Part shown: in pieces, positions 1-8,060 of the stretch
Position numbering within the stretch: position 1 is the stretch's first letter
Layout of the letters: the number at the start of each line of letters is the position of its first letter
Assembly (NCBI GenBank): GCA_004134995.1
Contig: REGP01000002.1
Location: 310,001-374,000 of the forward strand
Length of the DNA stretch: 64,000 nucleotides
Reading direction: 5' to 3'
Origin: Oxalobacteraceae bacterium CAVE-383
Lineage (GTDB): Bacteria > Pseudomonadota > Gammaproteobacteria > Burkholderiales > Burkholderiaceae_D
The notes under the pieces: generated by a model
Databases searched by the model: none
The model's input: the letters and a program-made list of their open reading frames with translations, nothing else
Told to the model about the DNA's origin: nothing
Translations under genes and position numbers: made by a program

Positions 1-1140
1 AAGGCGCCGCGCGGCATGTTCAAGAATACGCGTCCCGACGATCTGCTGGTGCGGGCGATCCAGTCGGCGGTGGCGCAGGCGCCCGGCCTCGATCCGCAAC
101 TGATCGAAGACGCCATCGTCGGCTGTTCCTTTCCGGAAGGCGCGCAGGGCCTGAACATGGCCCGCATCGCGGTGCTGCTGGCGGGTTTGCCGAAGACAGT
201 CGGCGGCGTGACCGTGAATCGCTATTGCGCTTCCGGCATTACCGCGATCGCCATGGCGGCCGACCGCATCCGCGTCGGCCAGGCCGATGTGATGATCGCC
301 GCCGGCGCCGAGTCGATGTCGATGGTGCCGATGATGGGCTTCCATCCGTCGATGAACATGGAATGCTTCAAGGACGAAAACATCGGCATGGCCTACGGCA
401 TGGGCCTGACCGCCGAGAAGGTCGCGACGCAGTGGAAAGTCTCGCGCGAAGACCAGGACCAGTTCTCGCTGGAATCGCACCAGAAGGCGATTGCCGCGCA
501 GCAGGCCGGCTACTTCAAGGACGAAACCACGCCGGTCGAAATCATCGAGCGCTTCCCTAATCTGTCCACCGGCCAGATCGATATTGTGACCCGCACCGTC
601 GACACCGACGAAGGCGCGCGCGCCGATTCCAGCCTGGCCGCGCTGACCAAGCTCAGGCCGGTGTTCGCCGCCAAGGGCAGCGTCACCGCCGGCAACAGTT
701 CGCAGATGTCGGACGGCGCGGGCGCGCTGATCCTGGTCAGCGAAAAAATCCTGAAGCAATTCAACCTGACGCCGCTGGCGCGTTTCGTTTCCTTCGCGGT
801 CAAGGGCGTGCCGCCGGAAATCATGGGCATCGGGCCGAAGGAAGCGATTCCGGTCGCATTGCGCGCCGCCGGCATTACCCAGGATCAGCTGGACTGGATC
901 GAACTCAACGAAGCCTTCGCCGCGCAATCGCTGGCCGTCATCCGCGATCTCGGCCTGGATCCGTCCAAGGTCAATCCGATGGGCGGCGCCATCGCGCTGG
1001 GCCATCCCCTCGGCGCCACCGGCGCGATCCGCGCCGCGACCACCATCCATGCGCTGCGCCGCAATAACCTGAAGTACGGCATGGTCACGATGTGCGTCGG
1101 CACCGGCATGGGCGCCGCGGGCATTTTCGAGCGCATGTAA
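1..1140 (+). CDS. Acetyl-CoA C-acyltransferase (thiolase), 5'-truncated by window edge
   Basis: Thiolase that condenses or cleaves acyl-CoA/acetyl-CoA in beta-oxidation-type pathways in the cytoplasm. The reading frame is open from base 1; the first in-frame ATG (16) lies inside the conserved 'PRGMFKNTRPDDL' region, so about 15-20 residues of the real N-terminus are outside the window. Visible: the nucleophile motif NRYCASG (Cys codon at 226-228), the GHPLGATGA histidine motif, and the C-terminal CVGTGMG cysteine loop, so all catalytic residues are present. The 379 visible residues fit a family length near 395. A strong hairpin terminator follows, separating it from the crotonase gene downstream. 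The exact substrate (fatty acid or beta-ketoadipyl-CoA type) cannot be told from sequence alone. Confidence 0.93.
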   Translation, partial: KAPRGMFKNTRPDDLLVRAIQSAVAQAPGLDPQLIEDAIVGCSFPEGAQGLNMARIAVLLAGLPKTVGGVTVNRYCASGITAIAMAADRIRVGQADVMIAAGAESMSMVPMMGFHPSMNMECFKDENIGMAYGMGLTAEKVATQWKVSREDQDQFSLESHQKAIAAQQAGYFKDETTPVEIIERFPNLSTGQIDIVTRTVDTDEGARADSSLAALTKLRPVFAAKGSVTAGNSSQMSDGAGALILVSEKILKQFNLTPLARFVSFAVKGVPPEIMGIGPKEAIPVALRAAGITQDQLDWIELNEAFAAQSLAVIRDLGLDPSKVNPMGGAIALGHPLGATGAIRAATTIHALRRNNLKYGMVTMCVGTGMGAAGIFERM

Positions 1141-1170
1141 GCCGGGCCAAACCAAACGGCAAAGACCAAA

Positions 1171-1204
1171 AAAAGGCCGCACATATTCTTGTGCGGCCTT
1201 TTTC
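1171..1204 (+). terminator. Rho-independent terminator after thiolase
   Basis: Perfect 8-bp stem GGCCGCAC/GTGCGGCC (1175-1182 and 1191-1198) with an 8-nt loop, preceded by an A-run and followed by a T-run. The A-run on the left makes it potentially bidirectional. Confidence 0.9.
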
Positions 1205-1225
1205 ATTCAGATAAACGGGAGCAAT

Positions 1226-2008
1226 ATGCAAACAGCCGACGCAGCCGACGTAACAATCGCCAAACAGGATGGCTTGCTCAGCATCGTTTTCAATCGCGAA
1301 TCTAAAAAGAACGCCATCACCACCGCGATGTACCAGCTTATGTGCAACGCCCTGCAGGATGCGGAATCCGATCCTGCCGTGCGCGCCATTCTGTTTCTCG
1401 GCAGCGAGCAGGTGTTCACCGCCGGCAACGATCTGGAAGACTTTATGCGGAATCCGCCAAGCGGCGCCGACAGCCCGGTAGTGCAGTTCCTGCTGCGCAT
1501 CAGCCAGGCCGGCAAGCCGCTGGTGGCCGGCGTCTGCGGCAATGCGATCGGCATCGGCAGCACCATGCTGCTGCACTGCGACCTGGTCTACGCTGCCGAC
1601 AACGCCCGTTTCGCGATGCCGTTCGCGCAACTGGGTTTGTGTCCGGAGGCTGCCTCCTCGCTGCTGTTGCCGCAGGTGGCCGGCTACCAGCGCGCCGCCG
1701 AAAAACTCCTGCTCGGCGAGCCGTTCGGCGCGGAGGAGGCATTGCAGATGGGATTGGTCAGCAAGATACTGCCGGCGGCCGAACTGGAGGCCCATGCGCG
1801 CGGCCAAGCCGCCAAGCTGATTGCATTGCCGGCATCCTCGATCCGCGTGACCAAGCAATTGATGAAACAGCATCAGAAAGCGGCGGTGGAGCAAAAGATA
1901 TTTGAAGAAGTGGAGCACTTCGGCGCAATGCTGAAATCGCCCGAAGCGCGCGAAGCGATGACGGCGTTTTTCGAGAAGCGGAAGCCGGATTTCAGGCGCT
2001 TTTCCTGA
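1226..2008 (+). CDS. Enoyl-CoA hydratase/isomerase family protein (crotonase)
   Basis: 260-residue crotonase-fold enzyme acting on acyl-CoA thioesters. The start is supported by GGGAG 7 bases upstream of ATG. Oxyanion-hole segments are visible at FTAGNDLEDF (about residue 70) and CGNAIGIGSTML (about 105). The catalytic-loop segment LGLCPEAASS resembles the PEGxS glutamate of delta3-delta2 enoyl-CoA isomerases (Eci/PaaG) more than the two-Glu hydratases, so isomerase activity is possible. It follows the thiolase but is separated from it by a terminator, so it probably has its own promoter. Family assignment is firm; the reaction is not. Confidence 0.9.
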   Translation: MQTADAADVTIAKQDGLLSIVFNRESKKNAITTAMYQLMCNALQDAESDPAVRAILFLGSEQVFTAGNDLEDFMRNPPSGADSPVVQFLLRISQAGKPLVAGVCGNAIGIGSTMLLHCDLVYAADNARFAMPFAQLGLCPEAASSLLLPQVAGYQRAAEKLLLGEPFGAEEALQMGLVSKILPAAELEAHARGQAAKLIALPASSIRVTKQLMKQHQKAAVEQKIFEEVEHFGAMLKSPEAREAMTAFFEKRKPDFRRFS

Positions 2009-2121
2009 GGCGTCGCAGGCATTCACGTTGCCTGGGCCTGATGTTTTGCCGGCCGGATGCGCTATGATGCGATTCAGCATTTGCCGCATCGGTTCCTTTG
2101 ACCTTTTCCACTCCATCCATC

Positions 2122-2280
2122 ATGAAAAATATCATCACCAGCATCCTCATCGGCGTCGCGCTTTACTTCCTCTACCCGATCATCGCCCGTTTCATTTCGA
2201 ACCACCATTTGCTGGTGATGGCGATTTCCGGCGGCGTGATTTCCTATCTTGTCATGTTGATCATGGATAGATTCAACTAA
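2122..2280 (+). CDS. Small hydrophobic membrane protein, 52 aa
   Basis: Short protein with two predicted membrane helices (about residues 3-23 and 31-47) joined by an ISNHH turn, ending in MDRFN. An in-frame ATG exists at 2122; an upstream possible start at 2098 would add eight polar residues and is less likely. It ends 8 bases before the next gene, suggesting co-transcription with the secreted protein that follows. I do not recognise a family. Confidence 0.55.
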   Translation: MKNIITSILIGVALYFLYPIIARFISNHHLLVMAISGGVISYLVMLIMDRFN

Positions 2281-2288
2281 GCCATAAA

Positions 2289-3023
2289 ATGTCCATGCGA
2301 AAAATCATCGTTTCCATGTTCCTCTCGCTCCCTCTGCTGGCGCACGCCGACTGCAAGGATCGCCTGTCCGCCTGGGCGCAAAAGCTGCATCCCGGCCGCC
2401 AGCTCAACGCCGAAATGGCCGTCTGCAAAGTCTCGCCCGCCGATCCGTCGCAGACTTTCGCCGTCCTGCCGATGGCGCAAGCGGGCGCGACCGATGACGA
2501 GGCGGTGTACGACGTCGACGTGCTGGTGGCCAACAGCGACACCGGCGCCATCATCGCCCGCATTTTCGAGCAGGCGGCGATCACTTCCGACGCCGTCGGC
2601 CTGCGCGGCATTACGCTCGATACCGCGCGTTACCAGCTTGCGCCGCAAACGCGCGCGTTCGGCGTCCGCGTAAATTACGAAGGCTCGTCCAGGGTGGATC
2701 CCATGAGCGAGACCTCATTGGACTTGTATGTACTGGACGGCAATGCGCTGCGCCGCGTCCTCGCCGGCCTGGTGGTGAGCGCGCAGAACGGCGATTGGGA
2801 CGGCAACTGCGCAGGCACGTTTACCGATATCTCTCGCACACTCTCCTTCGGCCCGTCGGCCCGCAACGGCTATGCGACCATGCATGTGGCCGAGAAGAAG
2901 ATCGATAGCATCAATAAGCCGGCGGGGGCGGATTGCGCGACCCGCGAAAAACCTGCGGTGCGGGCGGGTTATAGTCTGGAGTACGATGGCGCCAAATATG
3001 TGGTGCCGGCGGCGCTAAAATAA
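2289..3023 (+). CDS. Secreted hypothetical protein, 244 aa
   Basis: N-terminal signal peptide (MSMRKIIVSMF...LAHADC) predicts export to the periplasm; cleavage after AHA is likely. A second ATG at 2295 is an equally possible start. The mature part has several cysteines (DCKD, AVCKV, NCAGTF, ADCAT), consistent with disulphides in the periplasm. No catalytic motif is seen and I do not recognise the family. It follows the small membrane protein with an 8-base gap. Confidence 0.75.
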   Translation: MSMRKIIVSMFLSLPLLAHADCKDRLSAWAQKLHPGRQLNAEMAVCKVSPADPSQTFAVLPMAQAGATDDEAVYDVDVLVANSDTGAIIARIFEQAAITSDAVGLRGITLDTARYQLAPQTRAFGVRVNYEGSSRVDPMSETSLDLYVLDGNALRRVLAGLVVSAQNGDWDGNCAGTFTDISRTLSFGPSARNGYATMHVAEKKIDSINKPAGADCATREKPAVRAGYSLEYDGAKYVVPAALK

Positions 3024-3078
3024 GCGCAATGGACGGTCAGTGCCGAATTTCAATAAAAATTTCAAAAGGAGAAATACC

Positions 3079-3843
3079 ATGCGTACAACATTAAAAATAG
3101 CAGCAGCCGCAGCCCTCGCACTCACCATGAGCGCCGCCATCGCCGAAGATCTGGTCGCACTTTCGGCCGCGGCGGTCAAATCGTCCCTGGTCGATTTGCC
3201 GAAGGCTTTCCAGGAAAAGACCGGCAAAGCCGTGCGCTTCGAATACGGCACCGCCGGCGCGATGCGGGACAAGGCAATGCAGGGAAGCAGCTTCGATGTG
3301 ATTATCGTGACGCCTTCGGCCATGAAGGAACTGGAAGCCAAGTCGCTGGTGGACCCGAAATCCGAACAGACGCTGGGCACGACCAGCCTGGGCGCCGGCG
3401 TCGCCAAGGCGCATGCGGCGCCTGATATCGGCACTGTCGCTTCCTTCAAGAAAACCTTGCTGGCGGCATCTTCCATCGGCATCGCCGATCCCGCGCGCGG
3501 CGCCACCACCGGCATTTATCTGGCCAATCTCTTTGAGAAACTGGGGCTTGCCGATCAGATCAAGAACAAGGTAAAACTTTTCCCCGACGGCCAGAATGCC
3601 ATGGAAGCCGCGGCGCACGGCGAAGTCGAAATCTCGCTCGGACAAATCAGCGAAGCTGCGCCCGTGAAAGACCTCGGACCGATCACCCTCCTGCCGGACG
3701 ACGTTCAACTGCGCACCGTGTATGTCGCCGGCATCGCAAGCAAGACGCCGAATGCGGAGGGGGCGGCGAAGCTTTTGGAAACCGTCAAGTCGGCGCCTAT
3801 CCAGAAGGCGCTGCAGGATAATGGGTTTACGACTTCGCGATGA
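3079..3843 (+). CDS. ModA-like periplasmic substrate-binding protein
   Basis: 254-residue type 2 periplasmic binding protein of the molybdate-binding (ModA/SBP_bac_11) superfamily. AAGGAG at 3066-3071 places the start at the ATG at 3079, followed by a clear signal peptide ending near AIA|ED. The conserved YGTAGAMRDK segment and DVIIVTPSAMKEL follow the fold's first lobe. No permease or ATPase gene is adjacent, so it is an orphan binding protein; this subgroup is often annotated 'substrate-binding domain-containing protein' and need not bind molybdate. Ligand unknown. Confidence 0.85.
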   Translation: MRTTLKIAAAAALALTMSAAIAEDLVALSAAAVKSSLVDLPKAFQEKTGKAVRFEYGTAGAMRDKAMQGSSFDVIIVTPSAMKELEAKSLVDPKSEQTLGTTSLGAGVAKAHAAPDIGTVASFKKTLLAASSIGIADPARGATTGIYLANLFEKLGLADQIKNKVKLFPDGQNAMEAAAHGEVEISLGQISEAAPVKDLGPITLLPDDVQLRTVYVAGIASKTPNAEGAAKLLETVKSAPIQKALQDNGFTTSR

Positions 3844-3873
3844 CATTCTTTTGAAGCATATTAGACATCCGCA

Positions 3874-3889
3874 ATCGGCCAGAAGCGGA
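3874..3889 (+). repeat. 16-bp direct repeat, copy 1
   Basis: ATCGGCCAGAAGCGGA, identical to 7592-7607. The two copies bracket the AT-rich lipoprotein patch. It looks like a fragment of a dispersed intergenic repeat (reverse complement TCCGCTTCTGGCCGAT). Confidence 0.6.
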
Positions 3890-3931
3890 AACGATACAGT
3901 CATCAGAAGAATTAAAACAAAGGGGATAAAC

Positions 3932-4588
3932 ATGAAAGCGAAAACCGTAATCAAACTGGTAGGACTTTTGTTGGCCGTATCTGTATTTGGGGGATGTGCC
4001 ACGAGCAGAAGCGTCATAGATGCATCTATTCCTGCTGCTGGTGAAGCGCCTCAGTTGGCCAACGGACAGGAAGTGTTTATCAACGTCCCAAAAGATAGTC
4101 GTGTCTTTGAAGTAGCGCCTGGCGAGCCCAACATCCCCTCACTCGATCCGAGCGAAAACAGTGGCGATTTGATTAAGGCCAGGGCGATCGGCCGAAAACG
4201 CAATACATTTGGCAAAGCGCTTGGGGATATCTTGTTGCCGGAAGGTCAGACGGTTTCAACTTTGACGATGGCATCTATCCGGCAAGCCTTCCAGGCCAGA
4301 GGTTATCGTGTACTCGACGATAAAGAAAAAATTTCATCGAAGACCTATGTGGTCGATACCGATCTGCGAAAATTTTGGTCTTGGATGAATCCCGGATTTT
4401 GGGCCATCACCCTCAGTACCGAAATATCGGCCAGTATTGACATCAAACGCGCAGGCGATTCGGAGCACAAGTCCGTATCTGTAAAAGCGTCTAATACGTT
4501 TCAAACCGCGGTGGAAGGTAATTGGTCTGAAGTGATGAAAGCAGCGCAAAAAATGTTTACCGATGATTTGAAAGATAAGCTGAAGTAA
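3932..4588 (+). CDS. Uncharacterised lipoprotein, 218 aa
   Basis: Signal peptide with lipobox VFGGC (Cys about residue 22), so it is predicted to be lipidated and anchored to a membrane facing the periplasm. Start chosen at the ATG preceded by AAGGGGA. The middle part (GKALGDILLPEGQTVS, then ARGYRVLDDKE) resembles the layout of small YajG-like lipoproteins, but I cannot assign a family. Base composition is more AT-rich than the flanking metabolic genes, like the rest of the 3.9-8.0 kb patch. Confidence 0.75.
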   Translation: MKAKTVIKLVGLLLAVSVFGGCATSRSVIDASIPAAGEAPQLANGQEVFINVPKDSRVFEVAPGEPNIPSLDPSENSGDLIKARAIGRKRNTFGKALGDILLPEGQTVSTLTMASIRQAFQARGYRVLDDKEKISSKTYVVDTDLRKFWSWMNPGFWAITLSTEISASIDIKRAGDSEHKSVSVKASNTFQTAVEGNWSEVMKAAQKMFTDDLKDKLK

Positions 4589-4681
4589 TGTGGAAAATTA
4601 GTGAACAGCTAGATTTGTCCGCCTTCGGTCAAGAGCCGACATGTTACCCATCAATCCGCCATCTGCCAAAAGACGAAGTCC

Positions 4682-5197
4682 TCATTTCGATTTCTTTGGC
4701 TTCCAGTGCAGTACATAGAGCCACCAGCCGGAAAAAGACAGAAAAACAATCGCAAATGCGGTACTCCAGTTAAAGAAGGACCAGCTCCAATCTATGGGGA
4801 TACCCTCTTCCAGCTTGGAAGTCGCGGGGTTCGCAGGGTCGTACCAAACTTTGACAGGCCCCAAGGGATAGCTTGCCGACAAAGTGCGAGCCGCATCCTC
4901 ACTTAAACGACCGGTTGGGCCGAAAACTTCACTCGTCTCGATATATTGAAATCCATTTATTGGATAGCTGTAATGAGCATATATGACGAAATCGCTTTTA
5001 TGCCTGATCCTGCCGATCTCTTTGGAAATCAGAGTACCTTGCTCGGTCCGCCACTGAATTGGTATTCGGACGACGGTCGATGCCTGGTAGGTCATGTAGT
5101 CGACCCATATAAAAAAAGCGGCAAATAAGACCAGCATGAAGATCAGCACGTGAGCGGCATCGACGCTTGCTGCTTTAGGATTTGGTTCATAGCCCAT
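4682..5197 (-). CDS. DUF3592 domain-containing membrane protein
   Basis: 171 residues with two predicted membrane helices (about 17-35 and 145-165) around an extracytoplasmic domain. The core AHYSYPINGFQY...YPLGPVKVWYDPANPATSKLE matches the DUF3592 pattern, where a YxYxVxG strand and a VxVxYxPxxP strand are typical. Function unknown. The gene is on the opposite strand to its neighbours within the AT-rich patch. Confidence 0.75.
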   Translation of the reverse strand: MGYEPNPKAASVDAAHVLIFMLVLFAAFFIWVDYMTYQASTVVRIPIQWRTEQGTLISKEIGRIRHKSDFVIYAHYSYPINGFQYIETSEVFGPTGRLSEDAARTLSASYPLGPVKVWYDPANPATSKLEEGIPIDWSWSFFNWSTAFAIVFLSFSGWWLYVLHWKPKKSK

Positions 5198-5381
5198 TTT
5201 TTCTCTTATATGGTGTGGAGATAAGAAACAATATTATTAAAACAAAAATCGTCTTATATATTTACCTTCTTTAACCTCAGACAAGAAAATTGCGCGTTAG
5301 CATCAACGAATGCAAGTTGTTGGCCTGTCGTTCGATCTGGATAACAGCACGAGAACAAAAACAAAACATCATAAAAATAAG

Positions 5382-6014
5382 ATGCAAAGCATTGGCCCTC
5401 TCCTCGTCTTTCCCCTTCTATTCGGCGTATACGGGATCTATCTTGCCATTGCGGCATTTACATCGGACTTCGTCTATGTTCTTAAAGGATATCGCGTAGG
5501 GAAAATCGAAATCAGAGCGATGGATTCGAAAGCGACTCGAATAAAGACGAGCGCGACAGGTGTTTTTTGGATAGTCGCCGTCATTTTCATTTTATTCATA
5601 GGAACCCAAGGACGAATTTTCGATAAAGCGACGTGGATTGGCGACGGTGGTCACCCTGCCATAACGAAACTCGATGTGTATTCCCTCAAAAATGCAAAAA
5701 ATTCTCAGGGAATTCAGAATGGGGCAGTTTTTGAAATTCTGAGAATCGAACCCAGCCTGGGAGTCATTCGATCTATTGCCTGGGATGAAAGTCTAAAAAA
5801 GTCAGTGCAGAAAACCGATACCGTACAAACCGGCCCGGATGGCGATATCCATGCCGCCGTGGTTGCTCACCTCGTTGATTTCATGCATGAACATTCCGAT
5901 GGTTACGTCAGATGGAATTCGACGCGTTTGGGCCGCACTGTCATGGTTCCGATGCGACATGAAGAAGACGCCACGCTTCGTCGCTTTCTCACTTCTGAGT
6001 TTTTTGGCACTTAA
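5382..6014 (+). CDS. Hypothetical membrane protein, 210 aa
   Basis: Two hydrophobic segments (about residues 5-25 and 58-78 from the chosen start) with a C-terminal soluble region. The ATG at 5382 puts the first helix at the N-terminus; an alternative ATG at 5310 would add 24 hydrophilic residues. No family recognised. AT-rich like its neighbours. Confidence 0.6.
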   Translation: MQSIGPLLVFPLLFGVYGIYLAIAAFTSDFVYVLKGYRVGKIEIRAMDSKATRIKTSATGVFWIVAVIFILFIGTQGRIFDKATWIGDGGHPAITKLDVYSLKNAKNSQGIQNGAVFEILRIEPSLGVIRSIAWDESLKKSVQKTDTVQTGPDGDIHAAVVAHLVDFMHEHSDGYVRWNSTRLGRTVMVPMRHEEDATLRRFLTSEFFGT

Positions 6015-6305
6015 CCAAGATTATTCTCATCAGACTGGATAGCAATTCCCATTTTGAAATTCGGGATAGTTTTGAAAGAGATATGGCAATTGTAAGGCAG
6101 AAAAATCCCGATCTTCTGCGGCGTTCTCCTGCAAAGAGGCTTATGCAATTTGGCGCTCCGACCATTTATAACTATAAATAATAGCGGGGGGAGCAAATAA
6201 AAACAAAAATGCGGTGTCGACGTCCCAACGAGTAGCAGACAAATAAAATTTACAGCGCAAGCCTGGATTGAATGGCACCCCATCCAAATAGATAAACCAA
6301 CTTCC

Positions 6306-6866
6306 ATGACTTATAAAAATCTATTCATAAGCATCGTCGTCTTCTTGAGCACCTCGCTGTTAAGCGGGTGTTTTTCAATGTCCACGCTTGAAAAAAACGC
6401 GACGCTGGAAAATGACGAATCCATTTTTGTGATTGGTATGAAACCAGAAAACTTCCGTCTTTCCGTTTTCGCCGGAGATATCAAAAATGGCGAGTTCAAG
6501 ACTAATTTCATGAGGTCAATCGCTGTATTTGCGTTTCCAGAGAAGGGGTACGTTGTAGCAAAGGGCCATGCCGGAGATACGCTCGCAATTATTTCGGTAA
6601 CCCCTTATGAAAAAGGCGCATTTCTCAAGCCTTTATACATCACCTGTTCCGGAGAAAAAATGCTTACCTTCAAGATCCCGTCAGGCAAAGTAATTTATAT
6701 CAGTGATCTTCTCTACAGCTATTCCGGTTCAGGAATAGCGGTTTCCTACAAGCAGGACTTTGATTCTGCCAGGCAATATATGGATAAAAATTACGCGACG
6801 CTACAAGGCACACTCGAAGCATGGCCTTCCGAGTTTGCGACTAGCAATAAGGAATGCGCGCGATGA
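6306..6866 (+). CDS. Uncharacterised lipoprotein, 186 aa
   Basis: Signal peptide with lipobox LLSGC (Cys about residue 22). The rest is a beta-rich, Tyr/Gly-containing domain (YVVAKGHAGDTLAII, ISDLLYSYSGSGIAVSY) without recognised family. The 291 bases in front hold nothing I can identify. The end overlaps by a few bases the start of the open frame leading into the next (interrupted) lipoprotein, so the two may be co-transcribed. Confidence 0.65.
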   Translation: MTYKNLFISIVVFLSTSLLSGCFSMSTLEKNATLENDESIFVIGMKPENFRLSVFAGDIKNGEFKTNFMRSIAVFAFPEKGYVVAKGHAGDTLAIISVTPYEKGAFLKPLYITCSGEKMLTFKIPSGKVIYISDLLYSYSGSGIAVSYKQDFDSARQYMDKNYATLQGTLEAWPSEFATSNKECAR

Positions 6867-6931
6867 TTGAAAGACTGGATTGCTCGATTTTTCCGCAATC
6901 GGCCAAAAATAAACTTGCAAGAAAGGCGACA

Positions 6932-7486
6932 ATGAAAAATTTAATAGCTGTAGCCGTCACACTATTTTTATTAGCAGGCTGCGTGACCGGTCCTCAACCT
7001 GAGTCCGTTTTAGGAAATCAAAGCGACGTTCTAATACTTTCGCCTCAAGGAATAGATCCTTCGAAAGATACGGTAGGCTTCAACAATTTGGTCCGCAATA
7101 TCACACAGGCTTTTTCGAAGCGATTGCAAGAATCACTACAAATACAAAATCTGAAAGTTGCAAATGTTCTGGACTAGAATCCGAAATACGAAATAGGCCA
7201 GAAGCTAGCGATTTATTCAGTAAGAAATTTAACGAAATCCGTTTTTGTAATTACCATCGAGACCGAAACAATTGACGGAGATTCTCGTCTTCTTCTTCAG
7301 GCACAGTATATAAATCAAGATCTAGTTTCCAAAGATGGCAGAGTGATTGGTGCACATCCGATTACAGTTATTAAAAAATCCTATCTTTTGAGAAGTTCTA
7401 AGCACGGAGACAACCAAGGAACAATGTCCGAGTTGGCAGACGATTTTCTGCATTTCGTAGATACTGAAAGTCGGTCTGCCAAATAA
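6932..7486 (+). pseudogene. Lipoprotein gene interrupted by an in-frame amber codon
   Basis: ATG at 6932 starts a signal peptide with lipobox LLAGC. The frame meets TAG at 7175-7177 after 81 residues, then continues open in the same frame for 102 more codons to TAA at 7484-7486. The downstream half reads as sensible protein (NPKYEIGQKLAIY, then VFVITIETETIDG, then ADDFLHFVDTE), so one nonsense substitution best explains the layout. Intact length would be 184 residues, similar to the lipoprotein just upstream. It could be a decayed gene, an assembly error, or a suppressed stop. Confidence 0.7.
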
Positions 7487-7591
7487 AATAAGTGTATTCA
7501 GCATTCATCGTTGCCTTGATGATCATCCGCGTGCTGGCGGCCAACTAGTAGGAGGGCTAATGATTCATTTCATTTGTCCCTGAAGTCCACT

Positions 7592-7607
7592 ATCGGCCAG
7601 AAGCGGA
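7592..7607 (+). repeat. 16-bp direct repeat, copy 2
   Basis: ATCGGCCAGAAGCGGA, identical to 3874-3889; see copy 1. Confidence 0.6.
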
Positions 7608-7775
7608 CTCCCGCTCAAATAGGCATTTTCCTAAATTCAATCACAGCATACCCATTTGAGCGGTATTGCATTGACCTCATAATCTATCCACGTTAAAGTT
7701 TTCGACGGTGTTGATAGCACCCTGGGAGCGGTCCCTCGCCCGACAGCCGTGGATTTTTTACGTCCATAGTTTTAT

Positions 7776-7853
7776 GGCCGGGTAGCGTGCAGTTATACAA
7801 GACCTTCGGGAAAAGCTGCAGACCGTTTTCTAGCGGCTATCAAGTACCCGGCC
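7776..7853 (+). ncRNA. C4-like phage antisense RNA (candidate)
   Basis: A perfect 9-bp closing stem GGCCGGGTA (7776-7784) / TACCCGGCC (7845-7853) encloses two smaller hairpins: TGCAG/CTGCA with the loop segment ACAAGACCTTCGGGAAAA, and CCG/CGG around 7823-7836. Size (78 nt) and design match the C4 antisense RNA of phages P1/P7 and the related immunity RNA of P4-type elements, which pair through loop bases with sequence at the ribosome-binding site just downstream. Here loop ACCTTC (7802-7807) is complementary to GAAGGT at 7867-7872. Assignment is from structure and memory of the family, not a covariance search. Confidence 0.5.
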
Positions 7854-8060
7854 ACCCTCTCACAAGGAAGGTGGATTAAAAAAACCAACCGGAGTTCTTC
7901 ATGATAAAAAAATCCGGACTATGGCAAAGAACACAATCGCTTCACCATTTTTCAATAAGCGGTTTGAATCTTGCCCGTCCGGCTGCCTCAAACGCGCTCG
8001 CGTCCCTTAAAAATTAGAACTGCGCGTATCCGGGAAGCCGATGTAATTAATGAATGACTT

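Larger units (their letters stand above)
7487..8060. other. Long intergenic region with phage-like RNA
   Basis: 574 bases between the interrupted lipoprotein and the JmjC-like gene. It holds the second 16-bp repeat copy (7592-7607), a 78-nt structured RNA (7776-7853), and downstream of it two very short overlapping frames: ATG 7901-8017 (38 aa, preceded by GGAG) and ATG 7921 in another frame (29 aa). Neither small frame is convincing by itself. No integrase or other phage gene is present. Confidence 0.5.

Noticed and set aside
7901-8017. 38-codon frame after the C4-like RNA, with GGAG in front
   Set aside because: Too short and without similarity; a second frame (ATG 7921) overlaps it, so neither is called as a gene, though one could be the RNA's target.
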